Below are positions 32,786 through 44,382 of a stretch of DNA of 64,000 bases, one piece after another. The position numbers and the translations under genes were made by a program. The stretch comes from Triatoma infestans. Taxonomy: Eukaryota > Arthropoda > Insecta > Hemiptera > Reduviidae. Each line of letters begins with the position of its first letter. Positions within the stretch are counted from its first letter, which is position 1. Under the pieces are notes generated by a model, which worked only from the letters and a program-made list of their open reading frames with translations, was not told the DNA's origin and made no database searches. The stretch spans positions 21,111 to 85,110 of the forward strand of contig JAAEAF010006518.1 of assembly GCA_011037195.1 (NCBI GenBank). Reading direction: 5' to 3'.

Positions 32786-32865
32786 TGGTTAGGTCCGCAG
32801 AACTGGAAAGAATTTCGGACGTTCGCCCATCATCAGGATGTCTTGATAAAACAGTGCTATAAATA
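32786..32865 (+). repeat. MITE-M arm fragment
   Basis: GGTCCGCAGAACTGGAAAG, CGTTCGCCCATCATCAGGATG and TCTTGATAAAACAGTG correspond to the inner arm of MITE-M at 24935-25030. Confidence 0.55.
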
Positions 32866-33788
32866 CAGACTTGCACTTTTAAAATGTTTTTTCACTTTTA
32901 AAAGGCACTGTAATTCAATCAATTTAAAAAATCGAAACATCAATTAAGGGAAGCAATATTTTAATCACGAAAGACCACTGCATCAGTTGTGCATATACTA
33001 AGTTTGTATTATAAAGTTTGTTATATTTAAGCTTGTTTAAGTTTATATTTAAGTTTGTATGTGAATTGTATAATGGAATATTAAATAGCATGAGCAATAT
33101 ATTTAGATTATTTTACGATCATTCATTTCTTTTGTGGCCTTAGTCCGATATAGAAAACTCCTTTGTAACCTACTTCTTAGGTCTTAGCAAGACATCTTGG
33201 CTGTCATGGAAAACAACTCTAATAATTCCTTCCCTATTTTTTTTTTTTTTGACCCAAAGTATCGGTTTTGTGCCCATACTTTTTTTACCCTGGAAACATA
33301 CAATTTTTACATGCAACTAAAACAAATACATATCTAAAATTTCTGGCTAATCAAGCTGATTTTAATGTCCACTATTTTTGGTGCCACTGCTGAATCCTAG
33401 TTATATATATACATATATATATATATTTTACATATGTTTATCTATGTTTTTTTTTAATGTTTATTTAAAAGCTAGCAAACAATTGTTTAAAAAAAAATAA
33501 AAGACTACAAACAAAACTGTCGATTGCGTAATAAAAAAATAAAATAAATGATTATAAAATCTAATATGATTAATTAATCTCTTTGTCTTGATAAAAGAAT
33601 ATATAAAAAAATAATAATAATAATAAAAGAGAGAATATTTAATATGCAAGCTTGTCTTTAATTAATTAATATTTTTTTTTTTTAATATTAATTTTATTTA
33701 ATATTTTTTTTTTGGATGTGAATTGAACAGTTCGGGGTTACCTGTTTAAGTTGTTTTAAGTGAAGTGTTAATATGTGTAGTGTCTTAC
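32866..33788. other. Unassigned AT-rich DNA (intron of the minus-strand gene)
   Basis: A and T homopolymers and an ATATAT tract at 33400-33426 dominate. The frame at 33461-33649 is Tyr/Phe-rich low complexity. The donor of the 38-nt exon lies at 33788-33787. Confidence 0.5.
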
Positions 33789-33826
33789 CTGGCGAAGATC
33801 TACTTGTGGGTTTACAGGGCACGCAT
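33789..33826 (-). CDS. 38-nt internal coding exon of the host gene
   Basis: On the minus strand a pyrimidine-rich acceptor (CTACTTTATTTCTCTCTTCAG) reaches 33827, and a strong donor CAG/GTAAGA follows at 33788. In the frame that ends in phase 0 the 38 nt give the last two bases of one codon plus 12 codons: ACPVNPQVDLRQ. Phase 0 at the 3' side is exactly what the exon at 21751 needs, and the single base needed at the 5' side is supplied by the exon ending at 49513, making a TAT codon. The three exons together total 585 coding nt, a multiple of three. A second frame is also open, so phase agreement is the main support. Confidence 0.72.
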
Positions 33827-33828
33827 CT

Positions 33829-34253
33829 GAAGAGAGAAATAAAGTAGAAAGACTACAGGAAGATAAAAAAGAGTAAAAAAAGAGTTTTAGAGAAAAAAAG
33901 AAATGATGATTAAAATTGTTAATTTATGCAAATAAAGGGCCGGATGAATATAAATTAAATTAAACAAAAAAATAAACAAATAAAATAATAATAAAAATCA
34001 ATCCAAATGTTAAAGCATATACTTTCAAAATGTTCTCACCAAAATATAAAAATAAAAAACAAAAAAAAATTAAGTATAAAAACAAAAATAATACAAATAA
34101 ATACACATGAAACATACAAAGTTGGAGAAGCAGATATAAAACAAAATAATATTAAAAAAAAATAAAAACAAAAACACGCACACACACACACACACACACA
34201 AAATAGTTATTTAATTGATAGATAAGAGAGTAAAGTACCAATTATTTTGTTTA

Positions 34254-34288
<35 letters not shown>

Positions 34289-34690
34289 TCGAGTTCAGGT
34301 TGTCTATTAAATACAGTTTAAGGAACTTTCAAAACTAAAAATTACCGATTTTATAACCTTCCTATTGTTTATAAAACAGGTGAAAATTATTCCTAAAAAA
34401 AAAAAAACTCGTATGATAAACACACACACACACACACACACACACAACTTTCTCTTACTCTTCTCAATACAGTTTATATATATAATGACAAATTTTGCTC
34501 ATTTAACCTAAGATATATATATAGTGAGGGTGGTGGTGGTGGACACTAAGATATATATATAGTGAGGGTGAGGGTGGAGGGGGAAGACAAGTGCCAACCT
34601 GCTCAACCAGAGAGCGCCAAAATATGAATTTTAAAGTCACAGATTCATTGGAACTACCTAAAAAATTAGTTTATTTAACAATGAGAGAAG
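33829..34690. other. AT-rich intron with microsatellites
   Basis: It contains (AC)n at about 34176-34200, 34254-34287 and 34422-34446, a TIR-P end fragment ACTTTCTCTTACTC at 34448-34461, and a tandem pair of a GATATATATATAGTGAGGG unit at about 34512 and 34550. No gene was seen. Confidence 0.6.
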
Positions 34691-35160
34691 TAGGAATTTT
34701 TTTACACACTAGAGTTCAGAGTTTTTACCGCACGAGCGTAGCGATCGTATCGAGAATGCATTTTTAATTCAAGTCAAATATTACTTCTCTCTCTATAATC
34801 TGTTCCGTTTGGTATAACCTCAAATTTTTAATATAAAATTTAATATAAATCTAAGATTTATTTTGATCTTATTTTTACGTATTGCCGCCAGATGATGGGT
34901 CTAATTAGAGTTAAATAATGTTACTCTCACACACTAGTGAGAGAAAGTAGTGTAAAATAACTCACTTACGTGTGAATGTTAAACTTTTTTTTTATTTTCA
35001 CCTTATTGCCACCAGATGATGGGCCTAATTGCAGTTGAATAATATTACTTTCACACACTAGTGAGAGAAAGTAAATGTATAAATGTTGAACTTTCTTCTA
35101 CTAAATTTGTCTAATAATCATCACCATTACTCAACGATTACAGTAAAACAATTTTTTTTT
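34690..35160. repeat. Family H head and a 124-bp tandem pair
   Basis: From 34690: GAAGTAGGAATTTTTTTACAC, GAGTTCAGAGTTTTTACCG, CGCACGAGCGTAGCGATCG. The same order is at 52850-52900. Then two related ~124-bp units, 34881 and 35005 onwards, each with ATTGCC(G/A)CCAGATGATGGG, TCACACACTAGTGAGAGAAA. A third related unit is at 53175-53340. The unit is rich in short palindromes around ACTAGT. Confidence 0.6.
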
Positions 35161-35650
35161 TTTTAATTTCAGAAAAAATGTTATAACAAATAAAAGTGAT
35201 AGGTATTTATGTAATGTAAGAGATAGGTATAAACGAAGTTATTTAAACATTCAATAAAGTCACGCAATTTCACGTTGATGGATTTTACTCGAAACCTTGC
35301 GTGTCATAATTGCTGTGGTAATATCTAAATAGAATACTAAGTTTGAGCTTTTGCACACACACACACACACACTCACATTCGCTAAAAACATATTTCTTAT
35401 TCAAGGGTGAAAATTCAATAACTCAATCTGACATGCTCGCAATTAGTAAGAGAAAGTAATTATGTCATTTAAAAAAAAATAAATAAATCAATGTTCAATT
35501 ATATTTTTCTTAACTGCTCGGCGGAGGCAGGTCACTACACTGAGCAGGTACCAGGTAGTGCAATAAAATCTTTGCACTATCCCATAATGGATTAACACAT
35601 TATTATTATAAACAATAGAAGGTTATAATCGATAATAAAATTGTGAATAA
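35161..35650 (-). repeat. TIR-P interior fragment with AC tract
   Basis: TTGATGGATTTTACTCG, GTGTCATAATTGCTGTGG, CTAAATAGAATACTAAG, then CACACACACACACACAC (35354-35372) and ATTCGCTAAAAACATATTTC follow the reversed TIR-P order. From 35510 to 35650 sequence is unassigned. Confidence 0.5.
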
Positions 35651-35654
35651 TTAC

Positions 35655-36000
35655 ACCCATACTCGAGTTCAGGGTTTATTTTTTTTTTTGCCTAGTCTGG
35701 CAACTGAACGAGAGTTGTTAGTAAAAGGACTTTATTCTCGAGTTAAATATTTTTTTTTCTACAACAGTTAAAACTCTATTTTTTTTTTAATTCAAGAAAA
35801 AAGAGAATATAAAAACTGATAAACGATGCAGAGTAGTCTCTTAAGAGAATGTTTTCTAATGAAATAGGGGAAGGTTACCTTTAAAAAGGTTATGCAAAAT
35901 TAAAAACGAAATTATGTTTTACTAGGAATTTAATTTAATTGTTAAATTTTTTTTTTTAAATATTATAAATGGTTATTATTTAGTATCTTGGATCCAATAT
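35655..36000 (+). repeat. Family H copy
   Basis: ACTCGAGTTCAGGG, GTCTGGCAACTGAACGAGAG, TTATTCTCGAGTTAAATA, CTACAACAGTTAAAAC, GATAAACGATGCAGAG and AAGGTTACC occur in the family order seen at 1150-1860. Confidence 0.6.
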
Positions 36001-36560
36001 GGATGACACTCCTACCCAATTACTGGTGGGCGGCAACTTAGTTATGAGATCCGAATAGCTGATAAGCTCCGCATAGTGGCCTATATGTTTCAAAACTAAG
36101 TGGCTATTCCTAATTTCATTATTCCTTAAACATTTTCTTTTTCCATGTACGCAATAATAGTTGAATTTACTTTATGAATTTAATCATTTTTATTGCTTTA
36201 AATTGGATATTCCCAAGTCTTTTTTTACAAAATTAATGCTTCCCCCAAATAAAGTTAGCAAGTTTCCGGATTGAGATAGCGTACTGACGCTATCAGTAAT
36301 TTGGTCTTACAGTAAACCACTGGGTTTTATGTAAGACCAAAGTTTCGCCCATATTGCGAATGAGCTTCTTCATGGGTGGGGATGGGGGTGGTCGTGTTCA
36401 CCTTGAATTGCAAATGGATCATTCTGGATTAGCATTCACCTAGGCAACACACAATCCCGAAAAAAGAATACCTCATTGCAATATGGGACAACCTGGGAAA
36501 CTTAAGTGTTTTATTCTTAATCGCTTCCGCGGCGCAATAGTCGTCGTAATAAAACAATTA
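36001..36560. repeat. FB-G arm and unassigned flanks
   Basis: At 36272-36380 there is an FB-G arm (TGAGATAGCGTACTGACG, GTAAACCACTGGGTTTTATG, AAGTTTCGCCCATATTGCG, GAGCTTCTTCATGGG). An internal mirror TTGGTCTTAC/GTAAGACCAA flanks it. The rest is unassigned. Confidence 0.5.
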
Positions 36561-36710
36561 GGTCTTCAGGGTTGAGACAGCGGTTCAGTGGTTTGTTTCG
36601 TCTATATTGCAATAGGCTTCTTCAGAAGAGAAGAAAAAAAAAACTTAAAGAAACCGGGCGAAATGTCGATTTATAACAAACCAACTGACACGGTCTTAAC
36701 CCCGAAAACT
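36561..36710. repeat. FB-G hairpin, compact 150-bp copy
   Basis: Left arm GGTCTTCAGGGTTGAGACAG, TCAGTGGTTTGTTTCGTC; right arm reversed GGGGTTAAGACCGTGTCAG, TTGGTTTGTTATAAATCG. The loop is a short A-rich segment around 36620-36640. This is the most compact two-armed copy in the window. Confidence 0.7.
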
Positions 36711-36879
36711 TAAGCGTTTTATGTGTGACACTTTTAGCGTTTTAGAGACACTAGTCTCTATGGAGTGCAGGTTCAGCCATATTAGAGACTCACGACATCT
36801 CATAATTACCCATTTTTTTTTTTGTTAAGACTACTAATTAGAAAAAAAAAAATTGCTACAATTAATCAGCTGTTGTAGA

Positions 36880-37260
36880 AAAACTTTCATTTATTTGTCA
36901 ACAGAGAGTAGAGTAATTCTTTTACATTAACTCGAGTACAGAATTGTTTCGCCTAATATATTGTTTTTTCCTACAATATTACAATTATTTTTTCAGTTAA
37001 AACTATTATTTTTAATTAAAGAAAAAAGATATAGAAACAATTAAAGAGATGCAGGGTAAACAATTACAGAAAATGTTTATAAAAAAAGAGTAAAAAGTGG
37101 AAGGTTAGTTGAGAAAAGGTTATAGAAAAAAGTTCACAAGGCTAAGGTTAAAAAAAAAACCGCGTGAAACACTCACATCACTATATCTTACTCGTTTTAA
37201 TACAATTATATATAAAATCACAATTTTTTTTTTTTTGAAACTCAAACTTTACATATTTGT
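36880..37260. repeat. Family H fragment followed by a TIR-P end
   Basis: AACTCGAGTACAGAATTG (36930), AAAGAGATGCAGGG (37043), GGAAGGTTAGTTG (37100) follow the family H order. At 37160-37200 GTGAAACACTCACATCAC and TATATCTTACTCG are a diverged TIR-P terminal repeat. Confidence 0.45.
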
Positions 37261-37572
37261 CTTAACATAAATACAGGTGTAGTAGAGGGGGATAAGTACA
37301 TACATACTAATCTTGGTAGACAGAGAAGTAATGTTTGGGGTAATGTGAGGCGTAGTAGACCTCGGTCACAGAGGACACTGTTCTACTGACCCCTCCCAAC
37401 TACACCCATCCTATAATCACAAATGCTACGTTTTACTCTTCCGATTAAATTACACATCGATATATTATCCTATTCTGTTTGTTACTTTATTTTATATTTT
37501 TCTCATTTTTTATCATTGTTTTCCCCCATTTCTAAGCTTTGTTTACAATTCAACACAATACTTACATGTTTC

Positions 37573-38478
37573 TCATTTGGGGAGGGGGGAGGCGTTGCAC
37601 TGCGACCTACACGGTCTATTGTGCTATGCCCCTTGATGGTGTGCTATGATCCTTTCAGGTGCCATGCGTGAGCCTCTTGCCTATAGCACCCCCATCGGGT
37701 TAAGATCCCTAAGGAATCTTAATATCCTGGAGGACTCTAGGGAGGATATTTTCCCCTCCTCTTCCTGGTACTACCCAAGTTCCTGAATATTCTCTGAATG
37801 GCAGTATCGCAATCCGTTAGGAGATGTATTGGAGTTTCCTCCATCTCCCCACAAAATCTGCACAAGCTGTCACTCTTCAAGCCTAGCTTCGTCAGGTGTC
37901 GTCCCCTGAGTCTACAATGCCCATTAAGGAATCCCTACAAGAATGTGGAGCTTATTCTTACTGAGGCCGATGCATGCTTTCGACCTCCCTGGGTTATTAA
38001 TTCCCCATGCAGATCACTGCCTGCCTCAGTCCTGGGAAGGGAGTACCAGAGTTGAGACTTCCTTATTTTCCTCCTCCCAGTTCCTCTAGGAGAGACTGGT
38101 CGCTGACCCCACAAAATTGTTCAGGCCCATTTAATGGAGATGCAGCACCTTTTTTTGCCAAAGCGTCGGCCATCTCATTCCCTTCAATGCCAACATGCCC
38201 TGGCACCCACAAAAGAGGGTTACTTTGTTCTCCATGCCTAGCTTACCTAGGCATTTCCAAACCATTTTAGAGCTGATAACATGGGAGTTCAGCCTTTAAT
38301 GGCTGCCTGACTATCGGAAAGGATTACAATCTCCTGGTTCCGATATCCCCTATCAAGCTTAAATTGAATGCATCTTCCAATTGTGTATATTTCCGCTTGG
38401 AAGAAGCTGGGAAACTTATCCATAGGTTCTGAATGTTTGGTTCTTGGCCCAACCAACTCCGCGCCCCAGTTCCCTGGA
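37573..38478 (-). mobile_element. LINE-B, RNase H and 3' end, minus strand
   Basis: Minus-strand translation gives FFQAEIYTIGRCIQF (around 38400), EIVILSDSQAAIKG (around 38320), LWVPGHVGIEGNEMADALAK (around 38210-38155) and SPLNGPEQFCG, then the Cys/His block in a shifted frame. Three RNase H catalytic positions (E, D in DSQ, D in MAD) are visible; the first lies upstream of the truncation. The 3' UTR has ACAATAGACCGTGTAGGTC and ends in a C-run near 37573. It is the best-preserved LINE-B copy here, yet frames change at least three times. Confidence 0.82.
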
Positions 38479-39218
38479 GTATGTTTCTTATTTAATTTTT
38501 GTGCCTTACTATTTTTGTTTTGTTTTCATTTTCCCTTTCTAAGAACAACATTCATATCATACACACATTAAATATTTTTAAAAAAATTGCGGTTAACGAT
38601 CACTTTACAATTAGTGTCGAAATTGTGTGAAGGTCGTCTTCTCGGATCAAATCACGTGCATAAATACACACCTATTATTACTATTAATTTGGACACTATG
38701 AGCTTTATTTATATGAGTTTTTAGAATGTAATGAGATGGACCAAAGTGTAATTCGATACTATCGATAGAATGGATTGCATTTGACTGTGATAAAAGGATG
38801 GTAGTTGGGAAGGATCTGTAGAACAGTGTCCGCCATGACAGGGATCACTAGAACTCATAATTACATTTTGAATATATATTCTGGCCGAGTAGAGCGCACC
38901 AAAAAAAAGAAAAAATTGAACCGATTAAAACCATTTTGAAATTTAACGCTCCGCGAAATATCATTATTTGGGGGAGGGATCTTTCAAATAAAAGTGATAG
39001 GCAATTAAATGTTTAGATTGTATATGAAGTTTAAAGAAAATCTTTGGAGCTGATTTCGAGAAAATCATGAAAACTGAAAAAAGAAAAACTAACAACCAGT
39101 AAAGTCACGTTTTCGGTTCATGTTTTGTTTTTCATGTCTAGAGATGGTGCTTAAATGGAATATCAAGTTTAAGTTCCTGCAACTTTTCATTTTTGAGATA
39201 TTTTTCTGTTAAAACACA

Positions 39219-39260
<42 letters not shown>

Positions 39261-39300
39261 ACATACGGCCATTCGCAGAAAACATTTTTAAACATTGAAA
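38479..39300. repeat. TIR-P fragment with long AC tract
   Basis: From 38930: ACCATTTTGAAATTTAACG, AAAGTGATAGGCAAT, AGTAAAGTCACGTTTTCGG, GCTTAAATGGAATATCAAG, then AC repeats at 39212-39259 and ATTCGCAGAAAACATTTTTAA. The order is the reversed TIR-P interior. 38480-38930 is unassigned. Confidence 0.5.
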
Positions 39301-39414
39301 ATGTTTTTTGGAAGGGTGATTTATAAAAAGTGGGGTAGACATATAGGTTTGGTGTGGTTAGATTGGAGTGGGGATCGTACTTTTTTTTTTAACTTGACAT
39401 TTTATAAACTAAAG

Positions 39415-39975
39415 TTGCCGCTCTGGAAGCTTACAGAACTACCAGTCAGAAAAGTGGAGAGGCATTTGCGTGACTCTCCAGGTACAATATTCAGCTGAGA
39501 TGGGTGCCGGGACAGGCAAGGATTGAAGGTAATGAGCCAGCTGATCAACTGGCCAGAAACGGGGCAAAATACTCCGTTTGTGTGGTCCCAGAACCTGTCC
39601 TGTAGATAACCAGTGGAGCAGTCCGTGTAGCTATTGGAGACTGGCTTCGAAGCAAGCATGAGGCGCACTGGGGTATGAGCCCGGGGCTATACACAGTAAA
39701 AGGATGATGCCAAAACTGTGTAAAGGAAGGACCAAACTGACCCTTAGCCTTTGAGTAGGAACCAGATTTATCTGGTAACGGGATTATTTACGGATCATGG
39801 TAGGTTCAGAAAGTATCTGTATGAAGGTGGGGTTAATAATTTCCGTAACCCTTGTGCAGACTGTGTCAGGAGAAGGAGGAAACGGCCCCCCCCACCTGCT
39901 CTTTGATTGCATAGCAGTAACCAAATAGCGATACAAAACTTTTGGTACATTGCAACCCGTTAGTTTCATACAGCA
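39415..39975 (+). mobile_element. LINE-D fragment (copy 1)
   Basis: It has GAAGCTTACAGAACTACCAG, then TGGGTGCCGGGACAGGCAAG, which codes for WVPGQA, an RNase H motif, followed by GNEPADQLARNG-like coding (39520-39560) and the VTG.F..HGRFRKYLYEGG block (about 39770-39830). It aligns over ~540 bp with copy 2 at 45655-46255. Frames are broken. The 5' end is truncated inside RNase H. Confidence 0.7.
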
Positions 39976-41400
39976 CTAGCATCTCATCCAGTTGGTTATG
40001 CAATTTCATATATTTTTAAAATCTCAAATTTCACCTAAAATCTTTTTTTAGGGAGGGGGAATGTGTCAAAAAAAGTGATAGGTTTATAGCTGTGTAGTTA
40101 GCATATACTAAAAATGCGACTATACTAATATTTTAATTTTTTTTAGTTTTTCTTGACTTTTCTCGTAAACGGTTCACACATTTCTTGAAACTTCGTATAC
40201 TATCTGTATCCACAAATACCTATCACTTTTCTTTGGAAAACTAATATTTTGGTGGTTCAGGGGTGTGGACGTAGCGTTATCATGCTTTTCTTTAAAGTGT
40301 CACTTTAGTACAATGTATGGTTCTATTGTCTACATAATATTAATATACATTAGAAACATTGATAGAATTCCAAATTTTGAAGAAAATCGGCTAATCGGAA
40401 GTGCTTTTTTTTTAGAATTTTCTTGAAAAACTGGTATAACAAGTTTCTTTTTAAACTTGGAATGTTTACTGCACATATAATAACGTAAACTTTTATTTGA
40501 AACATTTTTCAGAAAAATATTCGAGTTTTAGAGGAGGTTTTGTCAGGTATATTTAAATTTAAACTGCATAAGTTTTGTTTGTTTTTTTCACAGAGGGCGC
40601 TCCACACAATTCCGCTTAGATATATAAGTATAATTCCTACCACACTTTTTTTTTTACCAGTCCAACTTAAACTATGTAAACGTTGCAAGTTTTAAAGATT
40701 ATTTATTAATTAATTTCTTCTATTAATTGGAGTAAGAGAAAGTCGTGTGAGTGTTTCACATCCCAGAATAGTCTGTGTGTGTGTGTGTGTGTGTGTGTGT
40801 ATTTTTTTTAATACTTTCTCTTACTGATGTAAGAGAAAGTATTGCGATCGTGTCAAATTTTTGTAAATTGATATTTACTGAAAATAATATGTTTGGTCCT
40901 CTTGAGTGCGTAAAAGTTGGTTTTTAGAAAATGGCCTGTGCAGTTGTTTAACTTAGTAATTCATTTAGGTTTCAAATCAAAGGAACCCGACAATAAGATT
41001 TGGGGGAAAATCAATCCACCGGAACTTTTATTTGTAACATTTCATTGGGAAAATTCATTTAAGGGGTGTTGGGGGGGAGTAGAGTAACGTTAGTCTTTCC
41101 TCTAAAGTGCCATTTTAATATACACTTACCGTCAAAAAATTCTGGCCACATAAAAAAATTACATTTAATAAACAATATAATATTGAGTGGTCTGTTTTCA
41201 CCAGTTATTTGGTTTTAGGCGATTAATAGTTAACATTTTTAGAGTAAATTGGGGATTTTGTACATTATACTTGTGGTATTAAAAAAAATATTAAATAAAT
41301 CAAAATGTTTTTACGTGTTTGTGTTCATTTATTATCAATTTGTTTAATTTTGATTCAGTTCGATTTGATTTTGTTATTTGCCCTTGATTAAGAAAATTAA
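39976..41400. repeat. TIR-P copies in both orientations with a GT tract
   Basis: Forward interior phrases CTCTAAAGTGCCATTTTAATATAC (in parts, 41099) and GAAAATCGGCTAATCGGAAG (40382) are seen. A right terminal repeat is at 40731-40765 (GAGTAAGAGAAAGTCGTGTG, TGTTTCACATCCCAG), followed by a (GT)n tract at 40775-40800. A head-to-head junction CTTTCTCTTACTGATGTAAG is at 40817-40836, and the next copy starts there. Confidence 0.55.
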
Positions 41401-41807
41401 AAATTCGAATTTCAAAATACTCATTAGTGCCGGGAGGGTGTGTGCACTACCCCGTGCGGGGCTGTAGCACTTATTGATGATGGCCGCTCCATCAGATATG
41501 CTACCAATGCTGGTGTTCCCTATACCAAACTTTGCGAGATGCAGAGCAGAGCCACAGAGAAACAGGCTCATACTCCAAGAAGGCCAAGCTCAGAGCGTCC
41601 AAGGTGCCACCGGAACTGTATGGGACGACCATTTTTTTTTTTGACACTCTCAGTTTTTGTGAAATCGTTCAAATTTCTGAGAGATAAGCTTGAACGAGAT
41701 TAGAATGAGCAAGGTTTAATGGCTTTTCGGCCCCCCCACAAAAGAGGGCCAGAACAAAACCATGGAGCACCGAATTTCTCGGCCTTGAGTTTTGCCCGGC
41801 AATAAAA
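41401..41807. other. Unassigned GC-richer island before LINE-A
   Basis: 41415-41640 is markedly richer in G+C than its surroundings and open on both strands (41440-41703 plus, 41374-41571 minus), but I recognise no motif on either. It may be decayed upstream LINE-A sequence or another element. Confidence 0.3.
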
Positions 41808-42239
41808 GTGATACATTTTTTTATCTATTCAGTAAGCATTCCAAGTAGGAGACAGGTAAGGGGCTCATACAGGAAGGCTGTCCTTGTTGATTCCTCGGAA
41901 TCATGGGGTAGTTATAAAAGTATTAAAAGAGCATATAAATATGCTCTGAGGAGAGCCAAGAGAAATTCCTGGAGGTCCTTTTGTGAGCATTTAAATTCGT
42001 TCCAGGAACCATCTAGGCTGGTACAGATTCTTAGTAAGGATAAGAACAGTCAGCTGGGTACCATACGATACCCTGATGGTTCCTTTACAGGGGGGAAGGG
42101 GAGACATTGCAGCTTTTGCTTGATACTCACTTCCCGGACAATATTAGTTTAATTAAATGCTGCTTCATCTTTGATGGGCGGAAGGAGACTGGATCCTGAT
42201 GATGTATCCATATCTTAGATGAGGTAGTCATGCATGATA

Positions 42240-43540
42240 GAGTAATCTGGGCAGTACAAAGTTTCTCACCTTGCAAGTCACCTGGACCGGACGGGATTTA
42301 TCCTTGTCTGCTGCAAAATGGTGGGGACGTGCTGACGTAGGTATTGTTAAGAATTTTTAAAGGGTGTTTGATGTTTGGTTATGTACCAACATTATGGAGA
42401 GATGTAAGGGTAGTCTTCATTTCCAAGCCGGAAGAAGCGACTACTCTGACCCTAAGGCATTTAGACCTATTAGTCTTAGGTTTTTTCTCTTGAAAACTTT
42501 GGAAAGGTTGGTGGATAGGTATATTACTGATGGCCCATTAAGGGATCATCCACCCCATCCTAACCAACATGCTTATATTGTAAAGTCGACAGAAACTGCA
42601 TTACATTTCTCGTCGGAAGGATAGAATCTGCTTTGGAGATAAAAGAATATGCCCTAGGGTGTTTCTTTGATGTTGAGGGGGCATTTGACAAAGTATCGTT
42701 TGATGCTCTCGAAGATGCCTTGGTACGAAAAGGTACATCCCGTCTTAGCAATTAGATAGGTGCCTATCTTAGGAGTAGGGTTATACAGGCTTCCCTTGGC
42801 GGGCGCACCATGATTGTACAAGCGAGGAGGGGGTGCCCTCAAGGGGGTTGTCTCTCACCAAAGTTGTGGTGTGCCGTCATGGATGACCTTTTGTTAGGAT
42901 GAATTCATCGGGATTTTATGTGCAAGCATATGCCGATGATGGTGTCATTTTATTGTTAGGGCGCTGTTTGTCCACTATTTCGGACCTAATGCAAAGCGCC
43001 CTTAACATGGTATATTGTTGGACACAGGATAAGGGTCTTTCTATTAATCCTATTAAGACCCAGGCAATTCTATTTACTCATAGAAGGAAGATAGTAGGTT
43101 TTACATCTCCTAGGTTGTTAGGCACTTCCATACAGGTTAGCAAATCAGTGAAGTTCCTTGGAGTAGTTCTCGACAGTAAATTGAACTGGTCGGAACATGT
43201 TAAGACACAATATCAAAAGGCGATAATCTCCTTTTGGCAATGTCGAAGAGTTGTAGGTAAGAACTGGGGGATCACTCCCAAGATGATGTTCTGGATTTAT
43301 TGCATGGTCATTAAACCTAGGTTGGTATATGCGGTTTTGGTGTGGTGGCGTCGCATTGAAACACGATCCGCTAGACAGCTGCTGGAAGATATCCAACGTT
43401 TGGCTTGTCTGGCGGTGACTGGTGCGTTTCGGACTACACCGACCGCATCTATGGAGACTTTGTTAGGAATTCCACCTCTCTGTGTGGAGATGAAAAACCA
43501 GGCAATGAAAGCCTGTTATAGAATTAAACAGGCAGGTTTT
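42240..43540 (+). pseudogene. LINE-A reverse transcriptase, frameshifted
   Basis: Motifs in order: SPCKSPGPDGIYPCLLQ (about 42270-42320), AFRPISLRFFLLKTLERLV (about 42450-42510), HPNQHAYIVKSTETALH (about 42555-42605), motif A GCFFDVEGAFDKVSFDAL (about 42658-42711), GCPQGGCLSPKLWCAVMDDL (about 42833-42892), catalytic VQAYADDGVILL (42923-42958), GLSINPIKTQAILFT (about 43036-43080), and KFLGVVLDSKLNWSEHVK (about 43151-43204). The YADD aspartates are intact, but stops at about 42755 and 42899 and frame changes prevent expression as one protein. Confidence 0.85.
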
Positions 43541-44382
43541 TGGCAGGTAAGCGATATGGTCATTCTGCCATTTATCGTGAGATGCTTTTAAGGATTCCCA
43601 TTACAGGTTTCCCTTCTGATAGGAATTTGAAGACTTTTGTCTTTGGTCATTCCTACAGGGTTAGGTTGCCTTCTAGGGAAGATTGGTTAACCCTGGGTCC
43701 GTCTGGTGTGATTCCTGAGAATTATCTCCGATGCTACACGGACGGTTCCAGTATGGATGGTAGGTCTGGGGCTGCCGTCTATTTTGAGACGGGAGATCAT
43801 TTGGTAGCGCCTCTTCATGAGTGGGCCACCGTTTTCCAGGCTGAGGTTTATGCAATTCTTTGCTGTATTTTGGATGAGAGGGTGCGTAACACTAATTTAA
43901 AAGGTGTTTGTATCTGCTCGGACAGCCAGGCTGCGTTGAAGGCGCTTAACTCATGTGTCTTCACTTCCAGATTGGTGTTGGAATGTTCTAAAAGACTGGA
44001 AGATCTTTCTTCATTAAAGGATGTGCTTCTGGTCTGGGTTCCAGGTCATATGGGAATCTTTGGGAATGAGAAGGTGGATAGGTTTGCCAAATTAGGTGCC
44101 TCTCTCCCTTTCATTGGTCCAGAGCCTGCTGTTGGTGTGTCTTCTGACACATGTTTGTCGGGCTTTCAGACGTGGATGACCTCACAGCACTCATCCTTAT
44201 GGATGAGTGCAGTGGGTTGTCGGCAGTCTAAGATGCTCATTGGGGGTCCGGACGGAGCTTTGAGTAGCGGGATCCGATGTCTTTCACGGACCTCTCTCAG
44301 GCATCTGGTTGGCTTCCTCACTGGGTATTGTGGCTTAAGGAGACATCTCTACACAATGGGACTCATGCCTGACCCCTTTTGA
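43540..44382 (+). pseudogene. LINE-A RNase H domain with intact catalytic residues
   Basis: The frame is open for 280 codons. It contains RCYTDGSSMDGRSGAAVYF (about 43729-43785), FQAEVYAILCCIL (about 43834-43872), ICSDSQAALKAL (about 43912-43947) and VWVPGHMGIFGNEKVDRFAK (about 44034-44093). The D, E, D and H/D positions of RNase H are all present. This domain removes RNA from the cDNA hybrid during integration. After LVGFLTGYCGLRRHLYTMG a stop at 44380 precedes the Cys/His tail, which continues in another frame. Confidence 0.85.

Noticed and set aside
37798..38270. Plus-strand frames of 85 and 87 codons
   Set aside because: Antisense of the minus-strand LINE-B RNase H region.
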